Positions 55,790-64,000 of a stretch of DNA of 64,000 nt are shown in pieces. The stretch is taken from assembly GCF_000427405.1 (NCBI RefSeq), contig NZ_KE386491.1:2463001-2527000 (forward strand). Reading direction: 5' to 3'. The position numbers and the translations under genes are program-made. This DNA is from Flectobacillus major DSM 103. GTDB lineage: Bacteria; Bacteroidota; Bacteroidia; Cytophagales; Spirosomataceae. Below the pieces are notes generated by a model. It had not been told where the DNA came from and searched no databases. It saw nothing but the letters and a program-made list of their open reading frames with translations. The first letter of the stretch is position 1; each line of letters begins with the position of its first letter.

Positions 55790-58384
55790 CTAAAAATCAA
55801 ACTTAAATCTACCACGAATACCATATTCAGATACTTGTGGATTGTCAAGATAAGTAAGTCTTTTTACTAAATCAACTCTAAAAAACTTCAAAATATTACC
55901 TATACCAACACTTGCTTCAAGGTATGGGCCATTTGATAACGCATAGGTCAATGGCTTGCCGTCTATACCTGTTGCAAAACGATATAGGTCATCGTTATAA
56001 GCTGGATTATTTTTATCGCTCAAACTACCATATAAGGCTTTCAAGGTGATAATTTCTCTTAGTTTGAGTTTTTTCAACAAAGGTACTTTATTAAAAATAA
56101 ATCCATTAAAATAGTGGTCCACAAAAATACCTGCGTACTGGTCGCTCACAAATTCTAAAAAGTTCATCAAGTTGTATGATTCTAACTGGTACGAGTACGA
56201 CTGGTTAGCTCGGTGAATCATCAACAACGGATAAGGTACTGTTCCGTATACTTTGCCCGCTTCGGCAGTTACATCGGTAAAACCAATAGGCGATACAAAA
56301 AAACGTTTGTTGGCTCGTAAGGTCAAATTATGATAGTTATAATCTCCCTTCAGAAAATTGGCAATACCCAATGAGTATCGTACCTGAAAAATCGGATACT
56401 TGTTGATAATAGGAATCCGATAGTTTTTGCCTTGATAAAATTGTTCGTTTGGTGCAAACCGTAGGTTTACCGACAATTCAGAACTGGTAAGGTCTTTGTC
56501 TTGAATATATTTACCTTCCACTTCCGACGAGCGTTCAAATTTCAGTGCTCCTGCCGCTTCTTGCGTTAAATGCTTGAAGCCCAACTCATAGCTGATACCC
56601 GAACGAGATTCTTTACGATAATCAATTCTAGCAATTTTGTTGTAGGTCATTTTGTCGTTGACACCACGCTTGAATGATAGCAAAAAGTTGTCTTCCTGAA
56701 TAAATTGTAACTCTTGCCCCGGAATCCTCACTTCATCCTGATACGAGAACCTTAAATAGTGGTTAGGAAATTGATAAATAGAGTTTTTGCCTAAGTTATA
56801 GGTAAAACCTGCATAGCCTTTCCAACGCTCGTCTTTAAAGCCATACGCCAAATAGCTTTCTAAGTACAACCGTGGATTTAGCTTGGCCATTGTACGGCCA
56901 CCCAAACGTAGACGAAAACCTTCTACAGGGTTAAAGCTATAAAACGTATTGACAGGCCCAACTTCAAATTTGCCAAAATCATGATACCCAAACAACACCA
57001 AACCTGCAATAGTCATGAATCGCTTGAATGCTGGCACTTTTTGAATGCTATCGGCCATCATATAGATATTGCTTTCAACCTTGCTGAGCTGCTCGTGTCG
57101 GGCTTTTTGCCAAAATGTATCATCTCGCTCTAGTGCCATATCCATCAAAACATTTTTTTGAATAGGCTTGAATATCGAATTATTGATGGGCGTATTTAAT
57201 ACATAATTTTGGTACGATACCGACCTTTTCCCTATAATACCTCTTGTGTTTTCGCTTTTGAGCAAATTAAACTCTACTACAATTTCATCTTTAGATAACA
57301 TCAGAAACTTCTGAGATGTAGGCTTAAACTCTTGCTCAATCTGCATATCTAGCACAAAGTTCAAATTGATGCTTTTGGGAACACCCATTTTTACTTTACG
57401 CACAGAATACGACGAATCGAGTGCTATATACATACTTCCGACAAATGCAAAATCGGCTTGATTGCGTGGCGAAAAGCCCAAGTTGACGCACTTTACATCC
57501 TGAAATTGCAAGGTATCGATAATAACAAATCGGTAAAATGTTGGGGAAAGTGTAGATATTGGACTGATAAACTGCTGAGTAAGTAAGCTGATGTTGTTGT
57601 CGTAAATATTAACATCTTCATACATTCTGTTGAGGTATGCTCCCATACCATCATTATCCAAAAACTGTTCAAGACCCACTTTTTTCTCCCCTTTAATATA
57701 GGATTTCTCTTCACGAGGATTTTTCCTAAAATAAACATCTGCAACAGTTTCCTTTAAATACAACGGAAGAGAAACTTTTCCTGTAATTTGGGCAGTGTCG
57801 AGGTTATCAAAAATGAACTGAAAGTTTTTAAAGATTTTTTTATTCTTGTAGGCTTCGTCTACATTGCTCAGGTCGAGTTGTAGCTTTTCGTATTTTTCGT
57901 ATTGGTAATACGACAGCCCATCTTTTTTGTTTTCGTCTTTATGCTCAATTACCTTTCTAATCAAAGTAACCGCAGGATTGTCTTTGTTGCGGTATTTATC
58001 TTTTTTACCCTTTACTGTTACTTCCGCAAGGTTTTGGGTGGTCGATACCAGTTTTATATTGATAGTTTGGGTAGCATCCTTTTTATAAGAACGGGTTTCG
58101 GTACGATAGCCCACCGACGAAAACTGAATTTTGCCATTGCCAAAATCCTTTACCGTCAACACAAAATTACCATTAATATCGGCCTGTACCCCTTGGGTAG
58201 TTCCCCCAACAGTAACATTGACAAACGGAATAGGGTCATTAGTTTTATTTTCAACAACACGTCCTTTAACGATTGTTTGTGCCTGAGCTACATTAAGACC
58301 AAAAATGACTATAAGTCCTAATTGGAATACTCTATTTTTAATATTCTTAATTTCCTGACTGAAATTATAAAGATAAGTTCTCAT
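55790..58384 (-). CDS. DUF5686 outer-membrane protein with carboxypeptidase-like domain, paralogue 2
   Basis: Predicted 864-residue outer-membrane protein. I start at 58384 (MRTYLYNF, signal peptide ending AQAQ), which overlaps the GtrA gene by 20 bases; the frame is open to 58405. A carboxypeptidase-regulatory-like domain (about 38-120, IVKGRVVENKTNDPIPFVNV) is followed by the DUF5686 region from NPAVTLIRKVIEHK and a long barrel-like series of strands ending GIRGRFKFDF. It shares architecture with the paralogue at 38546 but lacks its charged insertion. Its location in the middle of an inositol-lipid operon is notable and hints at a lipid-transport or outer-membrane assembly role. Confidence 0.85.
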   Translation of the reverse strand: MRTYLYNFSQEIKNIKNRVFQLGLIVIFGLNVAQAQTIVKGRVVENKTNDPIPFVNVTVGGTTQGVQADINGNFVLTVKDFGNGKIQFSSVGYRTETRSYKKDATQTINIKLVSTTQNLAEVTVKGKKDKYRNKDNPAVTLIRKVIEHKDENKKDGLSYYQYEKYEKLQLDLSNVDEAYKNKKIFKNFQFIFDNLDTAQITGKVSLPLYLKETVADVYFRKNPREEKSYIKGEKKVGLEQFLDNDGMGAYLNRMYEDVNIYDNNISLLTQQFISPISTLSPTFYRFVIIDTLQFQDVKCVNLGFSPRNQADFAFVGSMYIALDSSYSVRKVKMGVPKSINLNFVLDMQIEQEFKPTSQKFLMLSKDEIVVEFNLLKSENTRGIIGKRSVSYQNYVLNTPINNSIFKPIQKNVLMDMALERDDTFWQKARHEQLSKVESNIYMMADSIQKVPAFKRFMTIAGLVLFGYHDFGKFEVGPVNTFYSFNPVEGFRLRLGGRTMAKLNPRLYLESYLAYGFKDERWKGYAGFTYNLGKNSIYQFPNHYLRFSYQDEVRIPGQELQFIQEDNFLLSFKRGVNDKMTYNKIARIDYRKESRSGISYELGFKHLTQEAAGALKFERSSEVEGKYIQDKDLTSSELSVNLRFAPNEQFYQGKNYRIPIINKYPIFQVRYSLGIANFLKGDYNYHNLTLRANKRFFVSPIGFTDVTAEAGKVYGTVPYPLLMIHRANQSYSYQLESYNLMNFLEFVSDQYAGIFVDHYFNGFIFNKVPLLKKLKLREIITLKALYGSLSDKNNPAYNDDLYRFATGIDGKPLTYALSNGPYLEASVGIGNILKFFRVDLVKRLTYLDNPQVSEYGIRGRFKFDF

Positions 58385-58778
58385 GATTTTTTTCCTTAAA
58401 CACAAACCACTGATTCAATCCGTAGCTGTACACGACAAAAACGAATATCCCAATAATAACCCTAATGAGTAAATAATTCCATGACACCCAATTGGTCAAT
58501 AATGTTACGCCTGCAACATTCATAAATGAATTTCCGATAGCAACCATCGTGTATTTAATAGCTTGCGAAGTCATTTGGTTAGAAGACTGAGCCTTAAACA
58601 CCCATGCCCGACTGATAAAAAAGCCCACAACCGCCCCCAAGGCATTTCCAATGAAAGTTGCCCATGCAAATTGTACATCAAGACCCTGAACTAATGAATA
58701 GGCCGCTCCAAAATCCACGCCTGTTGCAATACCCGATGCCGACATGAATCTTACAAAAACCATTAAATACTTTGTCAT
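58365..58778 (-). CDS. GtrA family membrane protein
   Basis: Small inner-membrane protein of 137 residues with four hydrophobic helices. The pattern SASGIATGVDFGAAYSLV, GNALGAVVGFFISRAWVF and a C-terminal VFVVYSYGLNQWFVF is typical of GtrA. Members are thought to flip or help flip polyprenyl-linked sugars during glycosylation of surface polymers. In this operon it could assist movement of a phosphoinositol or glycosylated lipid. Four bases separate it from the upstream phosphatase gene, and it overlaps the DUF5686 gene downstream. Confidence 0.85.
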   Translation of the reverse strand: MTKYLMVFVRFMSASGIATGVDFGAAYSLVQGLDVQFAWATFIGNALGAVVGFFISRAWVFKAQSSNQMTSQAIKYTMVAIGNSFMNVAGVTLLTNWVSWNYLLIRVIIGIFVFVVYSYGLNQWFVFKEKNHENLSL

Positions 58779-58782
58779 TTCG

Positions 58783-59253
58783 CTATATGATTAAAAGAAT
58801 TACTTGTAAGGTGAGATTTGCCCATACTCCTGCCGCAACGTCATCGAGCATTACCCCCCATCCATTTTCGTAATTTTCAAACTTTCGGATGTTGAAAGGC
58901 TTAAAAATATCGTAAATTCTAAAAAACAAGAGTCCTAAAAGGAGGTTTTGCCATGAAAATGGAATAAAACAAAGTGTGAGCCATTGCCCTACCACTTCAT
59001 CTATAACAATCTTGGAGGAATCTTCTCCCCAAATTTTTTCTGTAATCATGGAAGACCACCGACCCAGAAACATAAAAACAGCCGTAAGAAGCAACAAGCA
59101 ACCCTGATACCATATTGATGAATACCCAAGGTAGGTATCCAAAACGAGAACGACAAAACATGCAAGAATAGCACCAAATGTGCCTGAACCTTTGGGTATA
59201 TACCCCAAACCAAGAGCAGAAGCTACAGCAATATGAAACTTTGTGTATTTCAT
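58783..59253 (-). CDS. Phosphatidylglycerophosphatase A-like lipid phosphatase
   Basis: Membrane protein of 156 residues in the PgpA family. Family signatures: GLGYIPKGSGTFGAILA near the N-terminus, VIDEVVGQWLTL (about residue 82) and FRIYDIFKPFNIRKFENYENGWGVMLDDVAAGV at the C-terminal part. PgpA removes the phosphate of phosphatidylglycerophosphate, but in this operon it probably dephosphorylates phosphatidylinositol phosphate to phosphatidylinositol, as assigned to the equivalent gene in Bacteroides inositol-lipid clusters. It could serve both. It is the second gene of the operon, 99 bases after the synthase. Confidence 0.87.
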   Translation of the reverse strand: MKYTKFHIAVASALGLGYIPKGSGTFGAILACFVVLVLDTYLGYSSIWYQGCLLLLTAVFMFLGRWSSMITEKIWGEDSSKIVIDEVVGQWLTLCFIPFSWQNLLLGLLFFRIYDIFKPFNIRKFENYENGWGVMLDDVAAGVWANLTLQVILLII

Positions 59254-59352
59254 GGAAAAGAGAAAGCGTTGATTCGTAACACTGGCAATGTTGTAGGTAT
59301 TGCCAATGTTACTGTATCATTGAATCAACCTTGTATGTATTTGGTAGAATAA

Positions 59353-60690
59353 TTATAATTCAACGTCTTCTTCAACATTTTCATAATAATCCATTCCAAG
59401 ATTGGTAATAAGCTCTTCACCCATCAAATAACGTAATGTATTTTCAAGCTTCTCCAATTGTTTGAACAAATCGTGGATTGGTTCTAATTCTGGTAAAGTT
59501 TGAGGAGCTTTCCAGTAGAATGAAAGCCATTCTTGGATACCAGAAAGGTTTGCACGCTTGGCAAGGTCTAAGAACAATGCTAAATCAAGTACAATTGGAG
59601 CTGCCAAGATTGAGTCACGGCACAAGAAATTGATTTTGATTTGCATTTGGTAGCCCATCCATCCAAAAATATCGATGTTGTCCCATCCTTCTTTGTTGTC
59701 GCCAAGTGGTGGGTAGTATTCAATTCTTACTTTGTGGTGAATATCGCCCCATAGTTCAGGGTTTTGTTCGCCATCCAAAATACCTTCCAGTACGCTTCCT
59801 TTTGAAACCTCTTTGGTTTTGAAGTTTTCTGGAGCATCTAACACCAAGCCATCTCGGTTGCCAAGAATATTGGTAGAGAACCACCCTCTTACGCCCAATG
59901 CTCTGGCTCTAAGACCAGGTGCAACAATCGTTTTCATTAAAGTTTGACCTGTTTTGAAGTCTTTACCTGCAATTGGCGTGTGAGTCAAAGCAGCTAATTC
60001 TTCCAAAGCTGGAATATCCAAGCAAAGGTTTGGAGCACCCATTGCAAATGGCACACCCGATTTGAGGGCAGCATAAGCATACATCATTGAAGGGGCAATA
60101 TCAGCATCGTTGTTGGCTAAGCCTTCTTCAAATTTTGCTAATGACGAGTGTACTTCTTTTGCTTCATGATAAATTTCGGTAGAACCACACCAAACCATCA
60201 CCAAACGCTCACAATCATTAGCTATTTTGAAGTTTTCAATATCTGCCAATAGCTCATCTATCAAAGCTAATTTGCTTGTTTGTGGCTTCACATTCTGGCC
60301 ATCAAGGTTTTTTACATAACGCTTGTCAAATACCGCTTTCATCGGCACAATAGTCTGCAACTCGTCACGTACTTGCTCTACCATGTGGCGTTCCAATACT
60401 CCCGCTTTTACGGCAGCTTCATACATATTGTCGCCAAACACATCCCAGCCTCCAAATACGATATTTTCAAGAGGAGCTAACGGTACAAAATCCTTAATTT
60501 TTGGATTACGATTTTCTGTACGTTTTCCCAAACGAATATTTGCCGTTTGTGTCAATGAGCCTGTTGGGTGAGCTATACCCTTACGAGCAGCAATAACGCC
60601 TGCTACTAAAGTGGTTGCTACAGCACCCATACCTGGCAATAAAATACCTAATTTGCCCGTGGCAGCCGAAACTGTATGATTGATATTCAT
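59353..60690 (-). CDS. Inositol-3-phosphate synthase
   Basis: Cytoplasmic 445-residue NAD-dependent myo-inositol-1(3)-phosphate synthase, converting glucose 6-phosphate to inositol 3-phosphate. N-terminal dinucleotide-binding segment GILLPGMGAVATTLVAG, then FGGWDVFGDNMYEAAVKAGV, ERLVMVWCGSTE, PFAMGAPNLCLDIPALEELA, IAGKDFKTGQTLMKT and RGWFSTNILGNRDG, which are the core signature blocks of eukaryotic-type and Bacteroidota synthases. Length fits the shorter bacterial form. It is the first gene of the operon that continues with lipid enzymes, which shows the inositol is meant for membrane lipids. No exact TAnnTTTG promoter box was found in the 420 bases upstream. Confidence 0.93.
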   Translation of the reverse strand: MNINHTVSAATGKLGILLPGMGAVATTLVAGVIAARKGIAHPTGSLTQTANIRLGKRTENRNPKIKDFVPLAPLENIVFGGWDVFGDNMYEAAVKAGVLERHMVEQVRDELQTIVPMKAVFDKRYVKNLDGQNVKPQTSKLALIDELLADIENFKIANDCERLVMVWCGSTEIYHEAKEVHSSLAKFEEGLANNDADIAPSMMYAYAALKSGVPFAMGAPNLCLDIPALEELAALTHTPIAGKDFKTGQTLMKTIVAPGLRARALGVRGWFSTNILGNRDGLVLDAPENFKTKEVSKGSVLEGILDGEQNPELWGDIHHKVRIEYYPPLGDNKEGWDNIDIFGWMGYQMQIKINFLCRDSILAAPIVLDLALFLDLAKRANLSGIQEWLSFYWKAPQTLPELEPIHDLFKQLEKLENTLRYLMGEELITNLGMDYYENVEEDVEL

Positions 60691-61111
60691 AATCTATTTG
60701 TATAAAATATGGTGAAATATTCTTTGATAAGCTGATGCAACGTTTTTCATAAAATGCTTGTCTTACTATATACCTCCACTAATTCACATTTCTGCTTATA
60801 TTTTGCCATTCTTGTATATGTCTTTCATAGTTTAATCGACAAAAAAACCTGTTATATCGACATACTCTCAAAACTTATCGACCAAAATCGTATTTTAGTC
60901 TATTTTTATATACAATTAGAAACTTGCTACATTTTTTTTAAAATTATTAACAAGTTGATTTAAACTGCAATAACAGAAGTTAGGAAAAAAAAATTAGTGA
61001 AGCCGGTATTTTACTAATAAACACAATTGTAGTAAAAAAGTTTCAATCTTGATTATTTAGCATTAAAATCTATTTTACACACAATTACAACTCAAAAAAT
61101 TACAAAGCAAA
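60691..61111. other. AT-rich intergenic region before the inositol-lipid operon
   Basis: No convincing gene is present. A 69-codon plus-strand frame at 60754-60963 is compositionally odd (rich in Tyr, Leu, Ile, Cys) and unsupported. The region must contain the operon promoter, but I could not locate a consensus box. Confidence 0.45.
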
Positions 61112-61723
61112 CTAACCGTTCTTTTGTCCAAAACCTTCAATAAAGGTTTCAATCATAAAATCGGTATAAGTACTAAAATCTTTAGGTAATTCTAATATCT
61201 CTAAATTAGGCAATTCAAAGCCTCGGAATGTAGCTACGATAATTTTGGCAAGAATATCGTAATGTTCGTCGGAAAGAACTCTAAACTCACCAGACTTTAC
61301 GCCGAATGCCAAAAACTCACGTACAAGGTTTATTTCTACATTGCTATGCTTCTTTTTTAGCTGAAAAATCGTGCACGCATTGTCCATGATGTCTTCTTTG
61401 AGTACTTGGCTCAAGTTACACATCATGGCTAATTTTTCAAAACGAGTTGTACAATACACTTTTAGTTTTTCACGAGCTGTTGGGGCATTTTCGGCTGCTA
61501 TCTCAATAGAACGAAAGAGTTCTTTCATTTCATGCTCTACTACAGCTTCAAATATTTCCTGTTTGCTTGGAAAATAATAGTACAATGTACTTTTGCCTTT
61601 TCCTACATATTTGGCAATATCTTCCATAGTGGTTTTCTTCAAACCATATCGCTTGAATAATTCTTTAGCAGCTGTTATAACTTCTTGGATTATTAGCTCG
61701 TCTTTTTGAAGTAATTCACTCAT
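61112..61723 (-). CDS. TetR family transcriptional regulator
   Basis: Cytoplasmic 203-residue repressor-type regulator. I start it at Met 61723 (MSELLQKDEL), which suits the usual TetR layout; the frame is open to 61783. Residues about 10-57 are the DNA-binding domain with KELFKRYGLKKTTMEDIAKYVGKGKSTLYYYFPSKQEIFEAV, near the family consensus. The C-terminal domain is helical and ligand-specific, without a recognisable subgroup. Its two cysteines lie at positions I cannot link to a sensor role. It sits downstream of an ABC ATPase gene on the same strand, but with a terminator hairpin (61895-61951) between them, so it may be separately transcribed and could regulate that transporter or the nearby inositol-lipid operon. 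Confidence 0.88.
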   Translation of the reverse strand: MSELLQKDELIIQEVITAAKELFKRYGLKKTTMEDIAKYVGKGKSTLYYYFPSKQEIFEAVVEHEMKELFRSIEIAAENAPTAREKLKVYCTTRFEKLAMMCNLSQVLKEDIMDNACTIFQLKKKHSNVEINLVREFLAFGVKSGEFRVLSDEHYDILAKIIVATFRGFELPNLEILELPKDFSTYTDFMIETFIEGFGQKNG

Positions 61724-61894
61724 GACTTTTCGACCAAATTTGTATTTGAGTCCAAAACTAGCATGGGAATTTATAAAAATCAAATTTTACGTGAATTTTA
61801 TTTAATTGTTAAGCACCTAAAAAACTGGGGGGCTTGATTAAAGGCGTTTTCTATCCTTTGAGTTGGCTAGCAAACTAAGAAAGCCATAACTTCA

Positions 61895-61951
61895 AAAGCG
61901 AATGTCTGGGTCTACTCCTTATTAAAAGTCATTGACCCAGATATTCGCTTT
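61895..61951 (-). terminator. Terminator hairpin after the ABC transporter genes
   Basis: An 18-bp stem with one mismatch (61895-61912 with 61934-61951) and a 21-base loop lies 13 bases after the ATPase stop on the minus strand, followed there by TTTTGAAG. Confidence 0.75.
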
Positions 61952-61964
61952 ATTACTTATATTT

Positions 61965-62726
61965 TTACTTTATTTGAAAATGCTGGACAAAGTCTTTGAT
62001 AGGTTGTATAGCAGCTTGTACAAAATCGGCAATATAAGTATTGTGAGTTTGTTTGAAAATATTATCAGGTGAATCTATCATTAACAAATTTCCTTTTTGC
62101 ATCACGGCTATTCTGTCGGCTACTAGCAAAGCTTCAATCATATCGTGGGTTACAAATACACAAGCTATTTCTTCGTGCCTGATGATTGTCACTAATTTTT
62201 CACGAAGACGCTGTTTGTTGACCGAGTCGAGGTTACTGAAGGGTTCGTCCAAAAGCAAAGCAAGGGGTTCTTCGGCAATAGCTCTAGCAATAGCAGTACG
62301 TTGCTTTTCGCCACCCGATACCTCTTTGGGCTTTTTGTCTTTGATATGCGTAATACCACATAGATCAAGCAGTTCGGCCACTCGTTGAGTACGGTATTCA
62401 CGAGTATATTCGGTCAACGAGAGGTCTATATTTTCCCAAATTTTGTGTTCGGGTTTTAATTTATAATCTTGTGGTACTAATTTGATATTGGGTAATTCAC
62501 GAATCAAACGGTTGAAGAAAAGGTCTATTTCTTCATTTTCCAACCACAATTGTCCTTTTTCGGGTTTAATATTGCCCGACATCATATTGAGTAAAGTAGT
62601 TTTTCCTGAACCGCTTTCTCCTACTATTGCCAATATTTCGCCTTGGGCAACTGTCAACGAAATATCATTTACTACCGTTTTTCCTTCATAAACCTTGGTT
62701 AGGTTTGCCACCTTCAATAATCCCAT
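61965..62726 (-). CDS. ABC transporter ATP-binding protein
   Basis: Cytoplasmic 253-residue ATPase subunit. Walker A is GESGSGKTTLLNM (about residue 36), Q-loop KLVPQDYKLKP, signature VSGGEKQRTAIARAI, Walker B LALLLDEPFSNLDS and H-loop VTHDMIEALL, all intact. The C-terminal 25 residues (YIADFVQAAIQPIKDFVQHFQ) extend beyond the domain. It follows the gene for a membrane protein, 82 bases upstream, which is the likely permease. MalK/PotA-like spacing suggests an importer-type or ABC-2 exporter ATPase; sequence does not say which. Substrate unknown. Confidence 0.9.
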   Translation of the reverse strand: MGLLKVANLTKVYEGKTVVNDISLTVAQGEILAIVGESGSGKTTLLNMMSGNIKPEKGQLWLENEEIDLFFNRLIRELPNIKLVPQDYKLKPEHKIWENIDLSLTEYTREYRTQRVAELLDLCGITHIKDKKPKEVSGGEKQRTAIARAIAEEPLALLLDEPFSNLDSVNKQRLREKLVTIIRHEEIACVFVTHDMIEALLVADRIAVMQKGNLLMIDSPDNIFKQTHNTYIADFVQAAIQPIKDFVQHFQIK

Positions 62727-62808
62727 CGTATCCTTTTAAATAATCGGTGAATATTTCACTGATTGGCTTTCTTGTGTAAATTGATTAATTGTTTGACAAA
62801 GGTATGGC

Positions 62809-64000
62809 TCAAATCTTGATTCTGTCCCAAGAAATATATTTATATTGATTAAATAAAATAATGGATATAATATAAAAACCTGACCCCACTACTAATGTAC
62901 CCGAAAGTGTCTGAGCAATAAAGTAATGCACATACCCCATGACAGGTAATACAAACACAATAACAGCAATACGTACCCAGTTAGCTCCTTTTTTGCTGGC
63001 GCTGTCGTTTTCGATAGAAAAAGGCAGTTTAAACCTTTCCTGAAAAACGCCTGCCGATAAATACAACAACGTAACCGAAATATTCAGAAAAATATCGTCA
63101 AATACACGTACTCCTTCCCGATAGTAAAGTGCCGCACCAACCAACAAATAAAGCGGTAAGATATATTTCAATATCACTGATTTATAAGCTCCTATCAAAA
63201 TCTCGCCAGGGTTGGCAATCGGGGCAACACGATAAATCCAAGCCGCCTTCCAGTCGTCCGAAACAAAAATTTGCTGTGTTATTACATACAACGTAAATGT
63301 GGCATAATACAAAACCAATAAACGGCTGACACCAATTGTATTGGCATCGCTGTAATATTTGTACATAAAATACACCAGCATACCAAAAGTTGGATAAGTC
63401 CGCAATTTGAACCTGCGGTCTCGGGAAATAATTTTCCAGACTAGCTCAAACGACGAGCGTTCTAAGAGCGATTTGGTAAAAACATTTTTGAAATACGTAA
63501 AAATTCCTATTCGTTGCCCCAAGGTTTCGTTGGCATTTGCTATAATTGACTCCGAAAAGCTGATAGCAGATAAGCCTTTGGCAAAAAACGGAGCAAGAAA
63601 ACGATTGAGAAAATACAAAGACAAAAATGGAATAAAAACAACCATACTCCAAAATATAGGATAGGGCATTCGGAAGGTATGGAACACAAACGATTCGATA
63701 CCAATAGCAAACCATGCAGGTGGCACAAAGTAATGCCAAGTACTAATATCGACAGGGCTTTGTAGGTCGTCAAGGTCGCCTTTGTTGATACGAGCAATAA
63801 ACTGATAGCCAATAGAAAGGCCTATCGTAAAAAAAATCTGAAGATAAATAATAATATCTTTGAGTTTTTCGGGATGAGTTAAACGAGTAAGAGCCAAGTA
63901 CAAAATACTTGATAAAAAAACCGTTAGCAAGCACAAGAGCAATACAAACACAAAGAATAACACCCCCACAGCCAAGCCCAGTTTTATTGAAATAAATACA
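62809..64000 (-). CDS. Polytopic membrane protein, probable ABC permease, 5' end cut
   Basis: Partial gene: the reading frame is open through the window end at 64000, and the apparent start at 63975 is only a TTG codon, so the true start lies outside. At least 397 residues are visible, with 8 or more hydrophobic helices separated by basic loops (for example FELVWKIISRDRRFKLRTYPTFGML and SDDWKAAWIYRVAPIANPGEIL). The SDDWKAAWIYRVAP segment and the genomic position before an ABC ATPase resemble uncharacterised ABC-2-like exporter membrane subunits. No periplasmic binding protein is seen. Function cannot be assigned further. Confidence 0.7.
   Translation of the reverse strand, partial: VFISIKLGLAVGVLFFVFVLLLCLLTVFLSSILYLALTRLTHPEKLKDIIIYLQIFFTIGLSIGYQFIARINKGDLDDLQSPVDISTWHYFVPPAWFAIGIESFVFHTFRMPYPIFWSMVVFIPFLSLYFLNRFLAPFFAKGLSAISFSESIIANANETLGQRIGIFTYFKNVFTKSLLERSSFELVWKIISRDRRFKLRTYPTFGMLVYFMYKYYSDANTIGVSRLLVLYYATFTLYVITQQIFVSDDWKAAWIYRVAPIANPGEILIGAYKSVILKYILPLYLLVGAALYYREGVRVFDDIFLNISVTLLYLSAGVFQERFKLPFSIENDSASKKGANWVRIAVIVFVLPVMGYVHYFIAQTLSGTLVVGSGFYIISIILFNQYKYISWDRIKI

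Noticed and set aside
60754-60963. 69-codon plus-strand frame upstream of the inositol operon
   Set aside because: Composition is dominated by Tyr, Ile, Leu and Cys from AT-rich DNA; there is no supporting signal.

Overview
The window looks like chromosomal DNA of a free-living Bacteroidota, most likely Cytophagales (a Spirosomaceae-type glycan degrader). The grounds are low GC, SusC/SusD pairs, a C-terminal type IX secretion sorting domain, DUF5686 outer-membrane proteins, TAnnTTTG promoter boxes and the near absence of Shine-Dalgarno sequences. The genus is inference. No rRNA, tRNA, CRISPR array, transposase or phage gene was found by reading.

Layout. 1-8.8 kb: unlinked genes for a propeller-like lipoprotein, a Lys/Pro/Thr-rich secreted protein, a very long GMC oxidoreductase fused to a membrane domain, a small CxxCC protein and a choice-of-anchor I lipoprotein. 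8.9-28.3 kb: a complete beta-mannan utilisation locus. It encodes a T9SS-exported GH5 enzyme, an acetylesterase, a mannobiose/cellobiose 2-epimerase, a GH130 mannosylglucose phosphorylase, an SSS symporter, a GH26 mannanase, a surface glycan-binding protein, SusD, SusC and a divergent AraC regulator. The inferred flow is surface cleavage and deacetylation, SusCD import, GH26 cleavage to mannobiose, symport, epimerisation to mannosyl-glucose, then phosphorolysis to mannose 1-phosphate and glucose. Two promoters of this locus share a direct-repeat element at identical spacing, a likely AraC operator.

28.4-35.5 kb: six co-oriented genes (esterase, RimK-like ATP-grasp ligase, GCS2 carboxylate-amine ligase, class I glutamine amidotransferase, a second ATP-grasp-like protein, class III aminotransferase). 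They resemble a dedicated pathway for an unknown amide or peptide-like small molecule and are the best candidate here for an undescribed system. 35.7-46.5 kb: a DUF4185-like lipoprotein, an esterase followed by a 24-copy 8-bp tandem repeat, a DUF5686 protein, a large PIG-L deacetylase and a K+-dependent membrane pyrophosphatase. 46.7-53.3 kb: a compact rhamnogalacturonan operon (two CE12 esterases, two GH105 hydrolases) with a divergent GntR-type regulator.

53.6-60.7 kb: an inositol-lipid operon (inositol-phosphate synthase, PgpA-like phosphatase, GtrA, DUF5686, CDP-alcohol phosphatidyltransferase, DUF4833, PAP2/inositol-phosphorylceramide synthase), matching in content the inositol sphingolipid cluster known from Bacteroides. 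61.1-64 kb: a TetR regulator, an ABC ATPase and a membrane protein cut by the window end. Non-coding structure includes a pair of about 260-bp dispersed repeats, a family of CCTATTAGC inverted-repeat terminators, and a probable TonB-receptor relic near 6.8 kb.
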